From Oryzias latipes (taxonomy: Eukaryota > Chordata > Actinopteri > Beloniformes > Adrianichthyidae): a stretch of DNA of 64,000 bases. Shown piece after piece: positions 47,313-59,078 of this stretch. The position numbers and the translations under genes are program-made. The stretch is from the NCBI RefSeq assembly GCF_002234675.1, contig NC_019869.2, forward strand, positions 26,647,309 through 26,711,308. The letters are read 5' to 3'. The first letter of the stretch is position 1; every line of letters begins with the position of its first letter. The notes beneath the pieces are model-generated. The model saw nothing but the letters and a program-made list of their open reading frames with translations. It did not search any database and had not been told where the DNA came from.

Positions 47313-48297
47313 GGCAGTCAGCGATCTGTTTCCATACAATCACCATGAAAGTTCTCATGAAGGTTGGAATAACATCTGAAACATTTCCATTTTTTTGCAA
47401 AGGTAAAAGTTGGAAATCAGACACATTTTGCCTTCACTCTATTGCTCACTTTTTGCCAAATGATTTCCATCAAAGAACGTGATTAAGCAGACACTCTAAG
47501 CCATTTGTACTTTTCTAAAGTTTTGGAGGGGTGTCAGATTAATGGGCTTTGCATCTTGCCTCCTCCCCCATCTGAGGAATGCTCTGAATCTCAAGGAAGG
47601 AAGCACAAAGCTCACTGCCAAACAAAGATGATTTTGTTTTTAAAACTGTGGAATTCATGGAGTTTATCTGGTACAAAATCAAAGAAAAATGTGAAGACTG
47701 ATCATCAAAGCTGTACCAAATATCTTTCCAAAAGGACATCATTATTGTGAAAGAACAGAACCACTCACAGCTGAATTCATTAACTTTAAAAAAAAGCACA
47801 TGGGTCCTGTTAAGGAATGCTGCAAAGAAGATTTAGGAATTTGTATGTTATTTGGTTTGCATACATCTGCACTAGTGCAGTTGCATTCAGCGCCATGGGT
47901 ACTTTTACCATGTTAGCACTGTGGCACACGAAAAGCTTCTTTCAAATGTCTGGCCTGAGAGTGTTGTGTCATAGATGGGATCAGGGATCAGCAAACTGGG
48001 GGCGTGGCACTTTTAGTCTGGATAAACATTCCTAAGATTTCCAGATTTCTTTAAAGTTGCCATCTCAGATCAATTTTCCAGGTCATATGCCGCGGGGGAA
48101 AGTCTAGCATGCCATTCTCTGATTAGTTAAGGCATAATCTGAACAACCTCAGTGTTTTTACCAAGCAAAATGATTATAGTAAGTAATTCAAGATCACCTG
48201 TTCTCATATATTTTCTTTTTTAAACAAAGTATCTTTCATTTCAGATTATAATATTGATAGTGTTGTCCATGACTGTAGTGGGATTGGCAGACATGGC
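47313..48297. other. Intergenic DNA, no gene seen
   Basis: Ordinary AT-rich sequence without recognised repeat or coding signal. Confidence 0.4.
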
Positions 48298-49562
48298 TTA
48301 AAGACCCACTCCAATGAAAATTGTTTTTTAGTGTTTTTACATTTATGAAGAAAATGAATATTAAAATTGATTTTCTGACTATTTCTTTTTCAAATCGTGA
48401 TGGATCAGGCACAGATAGAAACTTGCAAAAGCTCTCAGTTGTGACCATAGACTGTATAATCACCTGACAGACTAACTCCTCCCCCCCAGCGTTCCAAACA
48501 GGAAGTACCTGCTGGCTCCAAGAAGCCGAACTCCCATAGACGTCTATAGAGAAATAAACAGCTGTTACTCAGTCATTCTATTGGTCAGAAGAACCATTCT
48601 TACTCTATAAGTTTCATAACATCTTCATGCTAATTCTATTTTTTTCTTTATGTTTTTTCTTTATCGCAAGTTATTCAAGTTATAAACTGACCAATCTGAT
48701 AGCTCAGTAAAAGCATGAGGTGCCCGCTGGCCCCCATCTCGAATGTTTGATTGACAGATTCTTCCGAGCGACTTTCAGTGGAAGGGGGGTGAGCTTCGAA
48801 CAGGCTCACTCATGATCATGGAGGGATTTTTGTGCTGTTTTGAGCATAGACTTTTTATATTTTGTGTGCTCAAAAAGCATGTTGTACTTGAAACAGCGAT
48901 TGGTGAGTAGTTGGCAGTAGTTGCGCTAAAAGCATGACAGACTCTGACCAATCAAATGACGGTGCCCGAATTGTGGAAAAATGGCGACTGAATTGGCTTA
49001 ACTTCGCTAAAGCAGGAAGTAAGGTATTTTCTACGGGTGATATCCGATAGCGGGTGGATTACTCCAATATCGCTTGCCGTTTTTGTTGGACTGCTATGTT
49101 AGCTTGGGGGCTGTGAGAGATGTGGAGGACCTCTATTTCTTATCTTTTTAATGCTACGTATATTTTATGCCTTTTCTTTAGATTTTATTTTTTTAATAAT
49201 CCAACTTTTGTATAACTTATTGATAATGTATTCATTTTTATTAACAAGGTTTTTGTCTCTCACTTCCTCATCAACCAACTCAGGGAGGCTAGCTAAGGGC
49301 TACCTCAATAGTGGCTGTAAGCTTGGAGGAGAGAGTGTAAACAAAGGGGTGATGGGACATCAGTGGTGGGATGCTTCCACGCCAACAGTCCCGCCCACAA
49401 CTCAGAGGTGAATTTCTAATGAACTTCTGCTGCTCTACAGAAACTACGTCCTAAAAAATGACACAGGACTTTGGATTTTGGCTAAAAACGGCATAATCCT
49501 AGTTAAAAGAGCACTTGGAACACTTTGAAAATTGATTAAAATATAGTTGGAGTGGACTTTAA
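48298..49562. mobile_element. Dispersed element family A, fullest copy
   Basis: The ends are inverted copies: TTAAAGACCCACTCCAA at 48298 and the complement of TTGGAGTGGACTTTAA at 49547-49562. The outermost TTAA on both sides could be a target duplication. The interior carries CCATAGACGTCTATAGAGAA, GGAGAGAGTGTAAACAAAGG, CCCGCCCACAACTCAGAGG and ACTACGTCCTAAAAAATGAC, shared with partial copies at 19589, 26729 and 27745. No transposase frame. Confidence 0.75.
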
Positions 49563-50095
49563 GTTACATTGAAGGAGTTAAACCAGGAATAATAGGAAGT
49601 GAAGACAGAAAACATACAATAGAGGTGAAATTTAATTTCAATATCAGTATATAACATACTCTATATGCGTGTGTGTGTCAACATTGTGATTCTGTATATT
49701 GTTATCAACAAAAAGCACTAAGCACTGTTCCTGTAAAAAATACATATGTAGAGACAAAGAGACAGTAAAGGATGGTAATAGAGAATAGCTAACAAACACA
49801 TGATGCAGAACTCAAGCTATTTGAGAGAATATATGTATTTGCTGTTCAATCTTGTATGAAAAACTGCTTTCGTTGTGAAGATGTCATATTCCAAAAACAG
49901 TTTAAATAGAAGAAATATGGAAGAAGACAGAGGATTGAGAATGTAACACCCTGCCAGCAGGCTATAGCCAGAGGTCCTGTCCTCCATCTGTAAGGGAAAG
50001 ATGCCTGAGGAGGGGTTTTCTTCCACTTTTGGGGCTTTTCCTTGTCAAATGTAAAATAGCACACGACAGTCGTGAGGTCTAAATTATTTTTGACA
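49563..50095. other. Intergenic AT-rich DNA
   Basis: No gene or repeat recognised. Confidence 0.4.
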
Positions 50096-50985
50096 GTGTG
50101 GGGAAGGGGGTATGGGGCCTGGGGGGTCGCCTCTTCGAGCAATGGGTACCAACACTTGGACATCACTCAAGCAAGCAGGAGATGTCCTTTTAGTGCCCTA
50201 CCTGCCAATTTTTGCCTTTAGTACACACACCCTTTACCCAACAGCAATATACACTCCAACATGCACACATGCAAACACACAAACAAACAAACACACACAT
50301 AGACCACACGGCTTCCCTTTGATCTTCTGTCCCTTACCCCATTCCTGGTGGAGGGAACCAGGCCCTCGGCAACGCCTGCCATGTCCCTTAGGTGCTGGTT
50401 TCCTGGGCCCGGCAGCTCTCTCTCCATGCAGGGAGGGAGATCCCCGAGTTCTCTGGCAAGACCAAGAGCCGTGGATCACATCACATCTGAGCCTGGGGGT
50501 GTCCGTGTCGCTGTGGTGTGGGTTCTGGTCCTTGCCTTTGAGCACTGGACCTCAATTCCAACAGTGAGTGAACCTGGTTGGGCCATGTTTAAAACACTCC
50601 TTGGGGACCCCCACTTCTCTTGGGCGTGCTCCTCCTGGGGAGGAGTCGGTGGTCCCTGCCTTACTCTCTCCTGGACCTCCTGGGCAGGGGTGGGTGGCTG
50701 CCTGGAGCATGAGGCCAGTCTCCCTTGGGGGCCCTGGCTCAGGCCTGGGTTTGGGGTGGGGGATGCTCAGAACCCTTGGGTGGTGGTGGGGCTGCTCGTG
50801 TAGGGCAGGGGGGGGTGCTTTCCAAGGGTGGGGCCCCAGTCTGGGGTCTATTCCACTGGGTGGGGTGGAGCTTGCACTATCTGTGCCCCTGTGCCTCTCT
50901 GCCCTTTGGTGTTGGGGCCACTGTCATGGTCCTGCTTGTCCGGTCTAGGGGGTCGATGGCCGGGCGCTCTCTCTCTCTTTTTTTC
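50096..50985. other. G-rich, strongly strand-skewed segment
   Basis: The + strand is rich in TGGGG/CTGGGG runs, especially 50620-50940, and unlike its AT-rich surroundings. It looks like a transposable-element UTR rather than host DNA. Open frames over it (up to 151 codons) are rich in Gly, Trp and Pro, as expected from composition. Confidence 0.4.
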
Positions 50986-51188
50986 CTTCCATCATCCACC
51001 TTAGAAAAACAGAAACACTCACTTGAGCAAAGGTGCTATCTCACCTTTGCACAAATGGTATACGTTTTATTTCCATGTTGCCATGTATGTATGTGAATAT
51101 CTTTGGAGCCCACAAATATGTTTGTGTTTGTGTGCGTGTGGACAGGCAGTAATAATTATAAATTTCCAGTTACTTGTCATGATTCTAA

Positions 51189-51205
51189 CCCCCCCCCCCC
51201 CCCCT
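51189..51205. repeat. Poly-C tract
   Basis: About 17 consecutive C; length is likely unstable and may be a sequencing weak point. Confidence 0.9.
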
Positions 51206-51230
51206 TCTATAATGTCCCCTTACCCCCACC

Positions 51231-51710
51231 TGTCACAAGAACAGGCAGAGGGCTGGATCCAATTGCAGCAGGTTTATTAGCTCAGCTAAAAGTCCACAAA
51301 GCTAAATCAGGGTTAGGCATTCAGGAGTCGACAACAGGCATAAGATTATCAGAGAAGAGACAGGATGGTCAGAGTCCAGGGGGGTATTCCAGAAGCCACG
51401 CTTAAACTACCCTGACTTAACCCTGAACTCTGGCTAAAGTCCGCCTGAACTTGCTTACTCTGGGTACGTCGGAAACAGAAGATCAGGTCCAGATATAACG
51501 GCTGGTAGGAAAGAAAGGCAGAATGGCACAAACAATACTCTGCACTGAATGAGGCTCAGTACAGTGCTTTAGTGTACTGTGGTTGATTGAATGCATGAGA
51601 GTCAGGCGTGGGGCTTCCAGGAAGTGTGCGCTGGGGGTTGCTGGGAGTTGTAGTGTGGCTAGAACTCTAGGGACGGCTGGGGGGGGGAGACAGAGCTCTG
51701 ACTTCTGACA
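51231..51710 (-). mobile_element. Solo LTR (gypsy-type), minus strand
   Basis: The segment begins TGTCAC and ends TGACA, the same terminal pentamers as the LTRs at 58620 and 63400. On the minus strand the distal part has AATAAACCTGCTGCAATTGG, a polyadenylation signal followed by a U5-like region up to the end. The proximal part has ACTACAACTCCCAGCAACC, common in fish LTR U3. A separate repeat (about 51378-51487) with TATTCCAGAAGCC and CCTGACTTAACCCTGAACTC interrupts it. No internal region or second LTR is nearby, and no clear target duplication. Confidence 0.6.
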
Positions 51711-52235
51711 CCAGCCCCCTAACTTTACTCTCTCTTCTTCCCTCTTCTTTTCCGTCCGATCTAACAAAAAACTGATACAAATTTAACCAATAAAAATAAA
51801 TTTTAGTCTAAATTACAAAAGAGGTTTATACTAATATACATCTTGTGTGTCCGAAGATGCATAACCCCTGTTGTAACAGTAAAATATGTCCAAAACAAGA
51901 TGACATCAGCTCTCATCTGTTTGCTCAACTGTTGGACAGGACAAGTTAAAAAAGAGAAGAAGAAAAAATATTTAAGGCGTACGAACTGAAGATGTTATGT
52001 CGAGAGTACTAGAGAGCTAATAGTCAAACATCAGATTCAGGAACAACAAGGATTTAATCATTTGAAAACTGTGCTGGAAAAAGACAAGAGATTTACAAAA
52101 CATGCATCAAGTCAATGCCACATAAAAGAAATGCAAAAACATGGTCTGAAATGTCCCAAAGAGAGGCCACGGGGGAAACCCTTAGTAATCTATTAGGGTC
52201 CAATCAACTTGAATTTTTTTTTTTATATATAAAAA

Positions 52236-53010
52236 CAATTTGATGTTTGTTGTTCAGTTTCTTCCACTTCATAGCTGTGTGGGAAGCTCAAATAATGATG
52301 ATATCTCTGCAGGACTTTTCTTAAAAATGTTTGATTACACACTGACAAAGGACCCCAAGTTTAATGAAATAAACAAACACATACCACAGACTGCAAAATA
52401 CACAACATCACAACATCCAAAACGAAATTCTGGATTCTGCTGGGATTTGCATCAAAAGTGATGGAACCAGAAACAGATGCAATGTGGAGAATCTGTCAGT
52501 CATGAACAGATTTGTCTGTCAAGGTATTCCAGAGGAACGCCTGATTGGTCAGAATTTATTACCAGCCAAATTCTTGAGCATCTTTCTGCTTCAGGTTATA
52601 GTGCCGCTGGAAATGTCAGTCAGTCCATGATGGAGCTTCTGTCATGGGTGGGGTCAGGGGTCGTGTTTAGGCCTTATTGCAAAAGAAGGTAGGGAAGGAT
52701 ACACCTTCTATCCACTGCTAGAACCACCAGCTGCCTTTGGTCCAGTGGTCCATGCAATGCAAGCAGATCCATGTGCAAAAACCTTTTCTGATCCATCATG
52801 ATCCCTGCACTCATTTTCTCATCATCATGATGTGTCACAGAGAAATGATGTTCTCTCCCTAAAACGACTGTTGGAGATCAGGTGGACAAGCCATCATGAT
52901 GTGACCAAGTGGCTTGTGGAGGATCAGGATGCTGTTATGAATATCCTGTCAGAGGTCACAGAGGTCACAGAGGACAGAGCTGCTGCTGTTGACATCTTTT
53001 CTTTGAAACA
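52236..53010 (+). pseudogene. hAT-type transposase remnant (ZMYM1-like)
   Basis: Reading frames give FDYTLTKDPKFNEINKHIP, KYTTSQHP, then EERLIGQN and, further on, LKRLLEIRWTSHHDVTKWL. The KYTS-type segment followed by a L-LK-L--TRW-SR-DA-like segment resembles the TTF-containing hAT transposases and their domesticated ZMYM1-like relatives. Several stops and shifts are present. Confidence 0.55.
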
Positions 53011-53954
53011 GGAACGTTTCTTCTGAACGTTTTGGCTTCCTTAAGGTCTGCACATGCCCTGCTGCAGGCTCATTCTGTTGACCTGTGCTGTGCTTCAGAC
53101 GTAGTCTGAAGCCTCTGAAGCAGATGAGGGATGAGGAGAGTGAGACATTAACCAGCATGCTGTTCCAGCTGCTAAAGGAAAGAGAACAATGAGCTCAGTG
53201 CTCACAGGAAGTGCTGTTATGTTCACTGTGGGCCGTGAAGACGACTCCTTGACGGGTTCTGATGAGAGCTCTTCTCAACATTTTGGACATAGCCATAGAG
53301 ATGGAGACAAGATTCTCCTAAAGCAATCTTGACCTCATGAAGCAGTTAATTGTCTTTAACCTCAGTCTCCCTCTTTTCTAGATGTTAAGTCTTCTGCAGA
53401 AAATGGCAGGAAGTGAGAGTGACAAACTTTCCAACAAGATTCTTGAATAATGTTGGAAAAAGATTGTGATTGTGTGTCATCTGCATCATGTGAAAGCCCT
53501 TTCTTTACTTTTTCTCAAGTTCTTACCCCCTTCAGCTGCATCGTGCTACATGAAAGAAATCAAAGTGCAGTTATTTTAGCTCATGAGAAGACCATAACAA
53601 GAAGCCTGGATATAGGTCTCCTTTGTTATGATGTTTGCATTAAAAACAGACGACTAATGCGTAATGACTAATGAAAGCCATGCTATGTGTTTAGAACAAA
53701 AATAAAAAAAACAAGAAAGAAATTAAAGACAAAAAACTGCAAAGAATAAATAGCTAAATAGATAGACTAACTTTAAAATAAGAAAATACAAATGTGACGA
53801 AAATACATGAAAAAGACAAAAACAAAACAAGATAAACTTAAAAATAAATAGATCAAAGTGAAACAAAGTAATAAATAAAAAAATGAGGTTAAAAAATAAA
53901 AGACAGAACAGAGATTGAAAAACAGACTTAAAATGAAGACATAAAAGTTACTAA
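53011..53954. other. hAT flank and A-rich DNA
   Basis: The first few hundred bases may continue the dead hAT element. From 53690 to 53950 the sequence is A-rich (AAATAAA, AAGACAAAAA). Confidence 0.35.
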
Positions 53955-54100
53955 ACTCACTCACTCACTCACTCACTCACTCACTCACTCACTCACTCAC
54001 TCACTCACTCACTCACTCACTCACTCACTCACTCACTCACTCACTCACTCACTCACTCACTCACTCACTCACTCACTCACTCACTCACTCACTCACTCAC
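53955..54100. repeat. (CACT)n microsatellite
   Basis: A pure TCAC/CACT tetranucleotide run of about 36 units. Confidence 0.98.
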
Positions 54101-54755
54101 ATTTGTGCCTGTCCCAAGCCCGGGTAATTGCAGAGGGTTGTGTCAGGAATCACATCCTACATGAAACCTTGAAGACAAGTCAAGTGGATACCTGGAGACA
54201 TTGGTTATATCACAGTTAGCATAGTTTTTTATGCATTTTCGGAGTTTTAAAGGATTTTACACCCCAACCTCCCAAAATACATAGACTTGCCCCCCCCCCC
54301 GATATTCTGTCTGCACCCCAACAGAGGATGGCTTGATCCGGCCCTGCTAGAAGTAAACTTTTTATGCTGTAACAGGAGCATATACTTTTCTTGACTGACA
54401 GGTGATGATCAGAGTGGTTTTGCCCCGCCCATCTGACCCATCTGAAAGGGTTTGTTGAAATTAAGATTAGCCAAAGGCATGAAGACTACACAGCAATAAA
54501 AAGTTAAAACCCCTGAAAATCAAACAAACAATGGATGATGTGACCACACGCTGTGTCCATGTCTTGAACATTATTGAGGAATGTACATAGTGCCCACTAA
54601 CTGACCCTTTAAAGAAATGTAGTTCAAAGAGTCACCAAGCCTTTTCAGACGATATTTTTTTCTCCAAAATGCACTTTGTTGACATCATTCTAGATCAGAG
54701 ATCAGCTGGGTTTTTCTTGACAGCAGAGACTATGTGCAAAAGTCAAAGCCATCGA
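54101..54755. other. Intergenic DNA, small repeat pieces
   Basis: Contains a C-run (54291-54300) and a piece of a common fish repeat (54105-54165, GCCTGTCCCAAGCCCGG). No gene. Confidence 0.4.
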
Positions 54756-55012
54756 AGAAGCCAGCATGAAAGAGTTTGGCCGTGCTGCGGCAATAGTGCT
54801 GTTAACCTATGATTGGAAAATTGTAGGTTTGATTCCAGCCTTGCCCGCCTTGTTGTCCTTGGGCAAGACACTGAAGCCCACGTTGCCTCTGGTGGAAGGT
54901 TGGTGTTCGGCAGTGTGTGAATGTGTGTGTGAATGGGTGAATGGGATTGAGACTGTAAAGCACTTTGGGCCTTTGAGGAAGGTAAAAGGTGGTATACGCC
55001 ATTTAGCATTCT
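54756..55012 (+). mobile_element. tRNA-derived SINE
   Basis: The B-box GTAGGTTTGATTCCAGCC lies at about 54820-54840, after a degenerate tRNA-like head. Then follow GTCCTTGGGCAAGACACTGA, GTGTGTGAATGGGTGAATGG and AAGCACTTTGGGCCTTTGAG. This is a widespread teleost SINE body. The acceptor stem does not close. Confidence 0.7.
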
Positions 55013-55015
55013 TTA

Positions 55016-57290
55016 AAGACTGGCCACCTCCACACGGATGACATGCACAAAAGCCAAAAGTCTTTCCCTCTACTCAAAGTAAAGCTGGGAGATTCTTTGA
55101 TTGCATTGATTCAGTCAAATTTGAGTTTTTTGTGAGGTTGAAAAGATAAAATACATATTTAAGTTTATGAGAGGCTGCTGTTTTTAGGGTCACTATTGTA
55201 TTTCTCCAATGTGCTCATCATCCCTGGTTCCACTGAAAACCTCTGTCTGCCATTTGTGCAGACACCATCTCATCCAGACACCCAGCAGTACAGTGTCGGG
55301 GTGTTTACTCCTGTCAGCTGTGTGTCACAAAACGGCTCACCTTCACCACCAAGGAGAAGTTTTTAGAAAAATCAGAGTTTGTGGTATTAAAGTTCAGTTA
55401 TCCTGTTAAATCCAGGAGAATTTTTTGGTGCATTTTTTGTATGTTTTATCTGCAAATCCTGGATTGTCTTGTTGACCCAAATATCCAGCAGATGCTGGAC
55501 TTTGGCTGCAGGCCAGACAGTCCCTTTGTGGTCATGTTTGGAAGGTTTGTGTCATGATCTGAACCATCTCATATTCTCTTTTTTGTCTAATTGTCAAATG
55601 AACTATTTGTCCAAAAAATCTTGTGTTGGATCTTTTCAATGTCAGCTCTACCAGATAGAAATGGGACTTTCTGTAAGTGATGTCTCGTCTCTTCCCACTA
55701 TTTCCCCTCAACAGAGGCCCAAACACACAAAAAATGCGATCATATTGCCTGAAAACCAGCAGAAACTAAGTCTGTCCAGTGGTTCCTGCTGCCAGAAGCT
55801 GCAGCCACAGTGCTGCTGCAGCCAGCGGTCTGTGTGTTGGCGTGTTTGCTTTTTCTCCAAACTGAGACACAACACCAACATCCGGGGACTTCCTGTCAAC
55901 ATGGGATGGAATTTGGATCCCTTGTTTCTATGGTTAAGTATTGATTGCATTATTGTTTGGGGTGAAGCGGTGAGGAGGAATGCACCGGGGGAATGGAGTG
56001 TCCCGGTGGAGACACAGAAACAACCACGTGTTAGTGTGTATGTGTGGTATGAAGGTGTGGCAGACCAGATAGAATGTGATTCTGGTAACTGTGCATTTTT
56101 ACAACAACCACTGCCCACTGTTGGTGAAACTGGTAATTAAGAAAAAATGCAGAGAATTTCCCCTAAATTCCAGAAAGATAAAGAAGCATGTTGTGACATT
56201 CCTGATCCAAGCTGTTTTTTACTGCTGATGTTTTGAGATCGACTGATTTTCAGGAAGGTGGACATCAAATCACTAAGGGGACGCTGACGCAACCGGCTCA
56301 CGTGCGTTGTTTGAAAGCAGTAATTCTTTGGAGTGCTAACACAGTCCTTAAACACAATTAATCCACTGAGCTTTGTTTTGTTCACATGGCTTAAAAACAA
56401 AACCAACCCAGCTCAGGTTTTGTTAAAGGGAAAAAATGAAGTTTTGTGGTGGACTGAACATGTCAACTGTGTGGAAATAGATCATAAAGTATGTCATACA
56501 TGCCACAATAACACTGTCATTCCTACTTTTGGAAGTTTGAAGGGATTAATTGTTGCCTCACAAAAAGAAAAAGGCATTGGGTGTAGACCATTTAGGTTTC
56601 CCACTATGTTCTAATAGTGGCATTTACAACACAGCAAAGGAAAGAGCAACGATGCAAAACAAGGCATCTGCATAATGATCTCTCTGTAAGAAATGCTAGT
56701 GTGAAAATTAAAGATAACGGATTCCTACATATTTTTGAAGTTTTGGAAAATGTACAAGATACTTGTTGTTTCTGATGAAAAGGATTAAGGAAGAATGGAT
56801 GATGGTTCTGACCGTGTACCATGAAAAGTAGAGAATTGTAAGGGCGGCCAAACAGTCTGAAAAACAAGGTAATGAAAAAGAAAATGTCAAGAGGGAAAAT
56901 CTAAAAACTGAGCACTAAACTTTACGCCAAGACTTCAATCGCAAACAAAACCATAACTAAAAACCACACAGAACAGAACCCTCCACCCCCGTCCTGCTAA
57001 TTTTCTAATAAGCCACAGTATCTACTGTTCAGAAGTCAAAATAAATCCAGAAGGTGGTTAGAGAATAATGTAGTTCACCACAGTTTGCAGTTGAATTTCT
57101 TAATTTTTTTTTTTACCTTTTAAGTCATTTAAAATGACCTTGAAGTAAAATACAGTGCAAAAGAACTCAGGTTAAAATCTTTAAAGTTGATCATCATGGT
57201 AAACCTCGGTGTTCTTTAGCATTTGAGCTGCTGCTCTGGAGGATCTAAGCTTTTTCTATGAACCTTTTGAAAATTTAAAGACGTCTTCAC
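55016..57290. other. Intergenic DNA with one long unsupported frame
   Basis: A 223-codon + frame lies at 55469-56140. It has no recognisable domain, no repeat basis, and is Cys/Ser/Leu-rich. It has no splice partner in sight. The rest shows nothing recognised. Confidence 0.3.
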
Positions 57291-57293
57291 CCG

Positions 57294-58070
57294 TGAAGGG
57301 GCTTATGTCATGCTATTCTAAGCCTGTCAGAGTAAAATATATCCATATATAGAAGAATCAATTATCTTTGGCTGATTTCTTGAAATTAAAAATAAGTTCT
57401 TTTCACAGCTCAATTTCCAACCCGGAAGTAAGATGGCTTGCTCTCTGAGGCCCCGCCTTTCTCTCCTTGGGGGTGCCGCCCATTTCATGACGTCATCCTA
57501 TAGCTGCCTCTGCAGCGTGTCTGTTTCTCCCACAAAAACAAACAACATCCAAACTTTTGCAAAGATGGATAAGGGTATTGTGAAAGCATTTAGCTGATCA
57601 CTGCTAGCTCTATGGAGAAAGTGGGTGTGTGCGTTAGCCTGGGGGCGGAGCTGGCAGTGCAGACTCTTCCTGGAAGGGGCTGTTCATCACTTTGTGATTT
57701 CACAATTCGAGAACCTGCTCATTTTCCTGGATTGGGAGGGGCTGGTGCTCAAAGAGCAGGTTTTGTAACCCCTGTGCTATCCTAGGCACTTTAACATTGG
57801 GAGTGGGGTCATCTAGACCCACTAGACAGTGCTCTGAACCTTTTTTCTTCAATGATTTGTGATCTTCACTGGTGTCCATGGATTACATGAAATCTTTCCA
57901 CCTTTATCCACCTTTGTCATGGTAGGGAGAACACGTCAATGTAAGGGGGGGGTCATCTAAGATAGAACAAGGGTTAAATCAACTGCTTTGGGGTTGATTT
58001 TGTGAGAAATTAACATTTTAATATACTTAAAAGCCCAAAAAGTAGATTTTGCACGAAATAGGCACTTTAA
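57294..58070. mobile_element. Interspersed DNA element carrying an inserted MITE
   Basis: I recognise this from medaka-like genomes: GGGGCTTATGTCATGCT start, CCCGGAAGTAAGATGGCTTG, AAACAAACAACATCCAAACTT, GATTGGGAGGGGCTGGTGCTC, then after the MITE GGTTGATTTTGTGAGAAATTA and GGCACTTTAAAG at the end. Non-coding. The MITE at 57765-57977 sits inside it. Confidence 0.6.
57765..57977 (+). mobile_element. TTAA-type MITE, copy 3
   Basis: Same orientation as copy 2. CCCCTGTGCTATCCTAGG at left, CTAAGATAGAACAAGGG at right, bounded by GTAA and TTAA. Close to copy 2 in sequence. Confidence 0.9.
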
Positions 58071-58077
58071 AGTTAGG

Positions 58078-58619
58078 AGGACAAATTAACTTAAGACTTT
58101 GATTCAGTTGCTAACACCCCGTGACAGTCTCCACCGCCTCACCAGAAAGCCTGAGTCCTGCACATGGAGTTCCACATCCGTTTACGGTAGTTTCATTTAC
58201 AGTCAATTTAACCTTACAAACCAATTCCCACCGAACTTGCTTTGTTCCAACATTAGCACTTTTACCACAACAATGCTGTGCAACATTTTCACACTTTTTA
58301 CTGCATTACAAAGCCATGGTTTATATAATATGCTGAACAAATAATATGTATGAGCCAATAGTTTCTTTTGTGAAGCTTCTTTAGGTCATTTTTTTTGTTT
58401 GTTTCATTGCAGGAGCAACCAGCAGGGTTCGCAAAGCAGGAATAGTTTCAGTTAAAGAAGCACAACAACTCAAAAACAGTCAGTGTCTATTTATTAATCT
58501 CATTGTCTGATGATGATAGTCCCTCAACATTTAGACAAGTCAAAGATGGCAAACATTAAGACCAGAGTTATGCTTGTGATTGTTTTGTGTTACTGTTTTA
58601 TTTTAATATAGAATATGCC
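58078..58619. other. Intergenic DNA flanking the LTR element
   Basis: AT-rich sequence; no gene or repeat recognised. Confidence 0.4.
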
Positions 58620-59078
58620 TGTCACGGTGCCCCCGGCTGGGCCCGCGTCATCTCATCCACCTGTTGACAACGGCTGTGCCTCATCAGCGCCATCAGGATC
58701 CAGGCTCTTAAGGAGGACCAGGACCTGTACTCGACGCTAGTTCGTTGTACTCCTCGGTGCTTCACTGGCCGCCCATGCACAATCTCGCTCTTGTCTCGTT
58801 GCCTTGACTAATACCTTGTCTGTCTGCCACTCAGGACTCTTGCCGTCATCAGGAACCTACGGTCGCACTCACCTCTCGCTGCCTCTCGTCTTGGCGTCTC
58901 GTTGGAAGATCCTCGGACCACGGTGTTCGCCCACAAGAACCTCCAACCAGCTCCTGTGGATTTCTCCCCTGTTAATTCTACCTCCAGAATTAAAGAATCT
59001 TTGAACTTACCATTCTGTCTGCCGAGTATCCTTCCGGGTTCCAGCATCTGGGTCTGCTAAAGCCTGCTAGCCATGACA
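58620..59078 (+). repeat. 5' LTR (459 bp)
   Basis: Starts TGTCACGGTGCC, ends CCATGACA. A TATA-like TTAAGG at 58709-58714 precedes a predicted transcript start at 58736 (GCTAGTTCGTT). ATTAAA at 58989-58994 is the probable polyadenylation signal, placing the R end near 59010-59020. U3 is then about 116 bp and R about 280 bp. Confidence 0.93.

Noticed and set aside
50348-50948. Overlapping 120-150 codon frames
   Set aside because: Caused by G-rich composition lacking stops; no domain.
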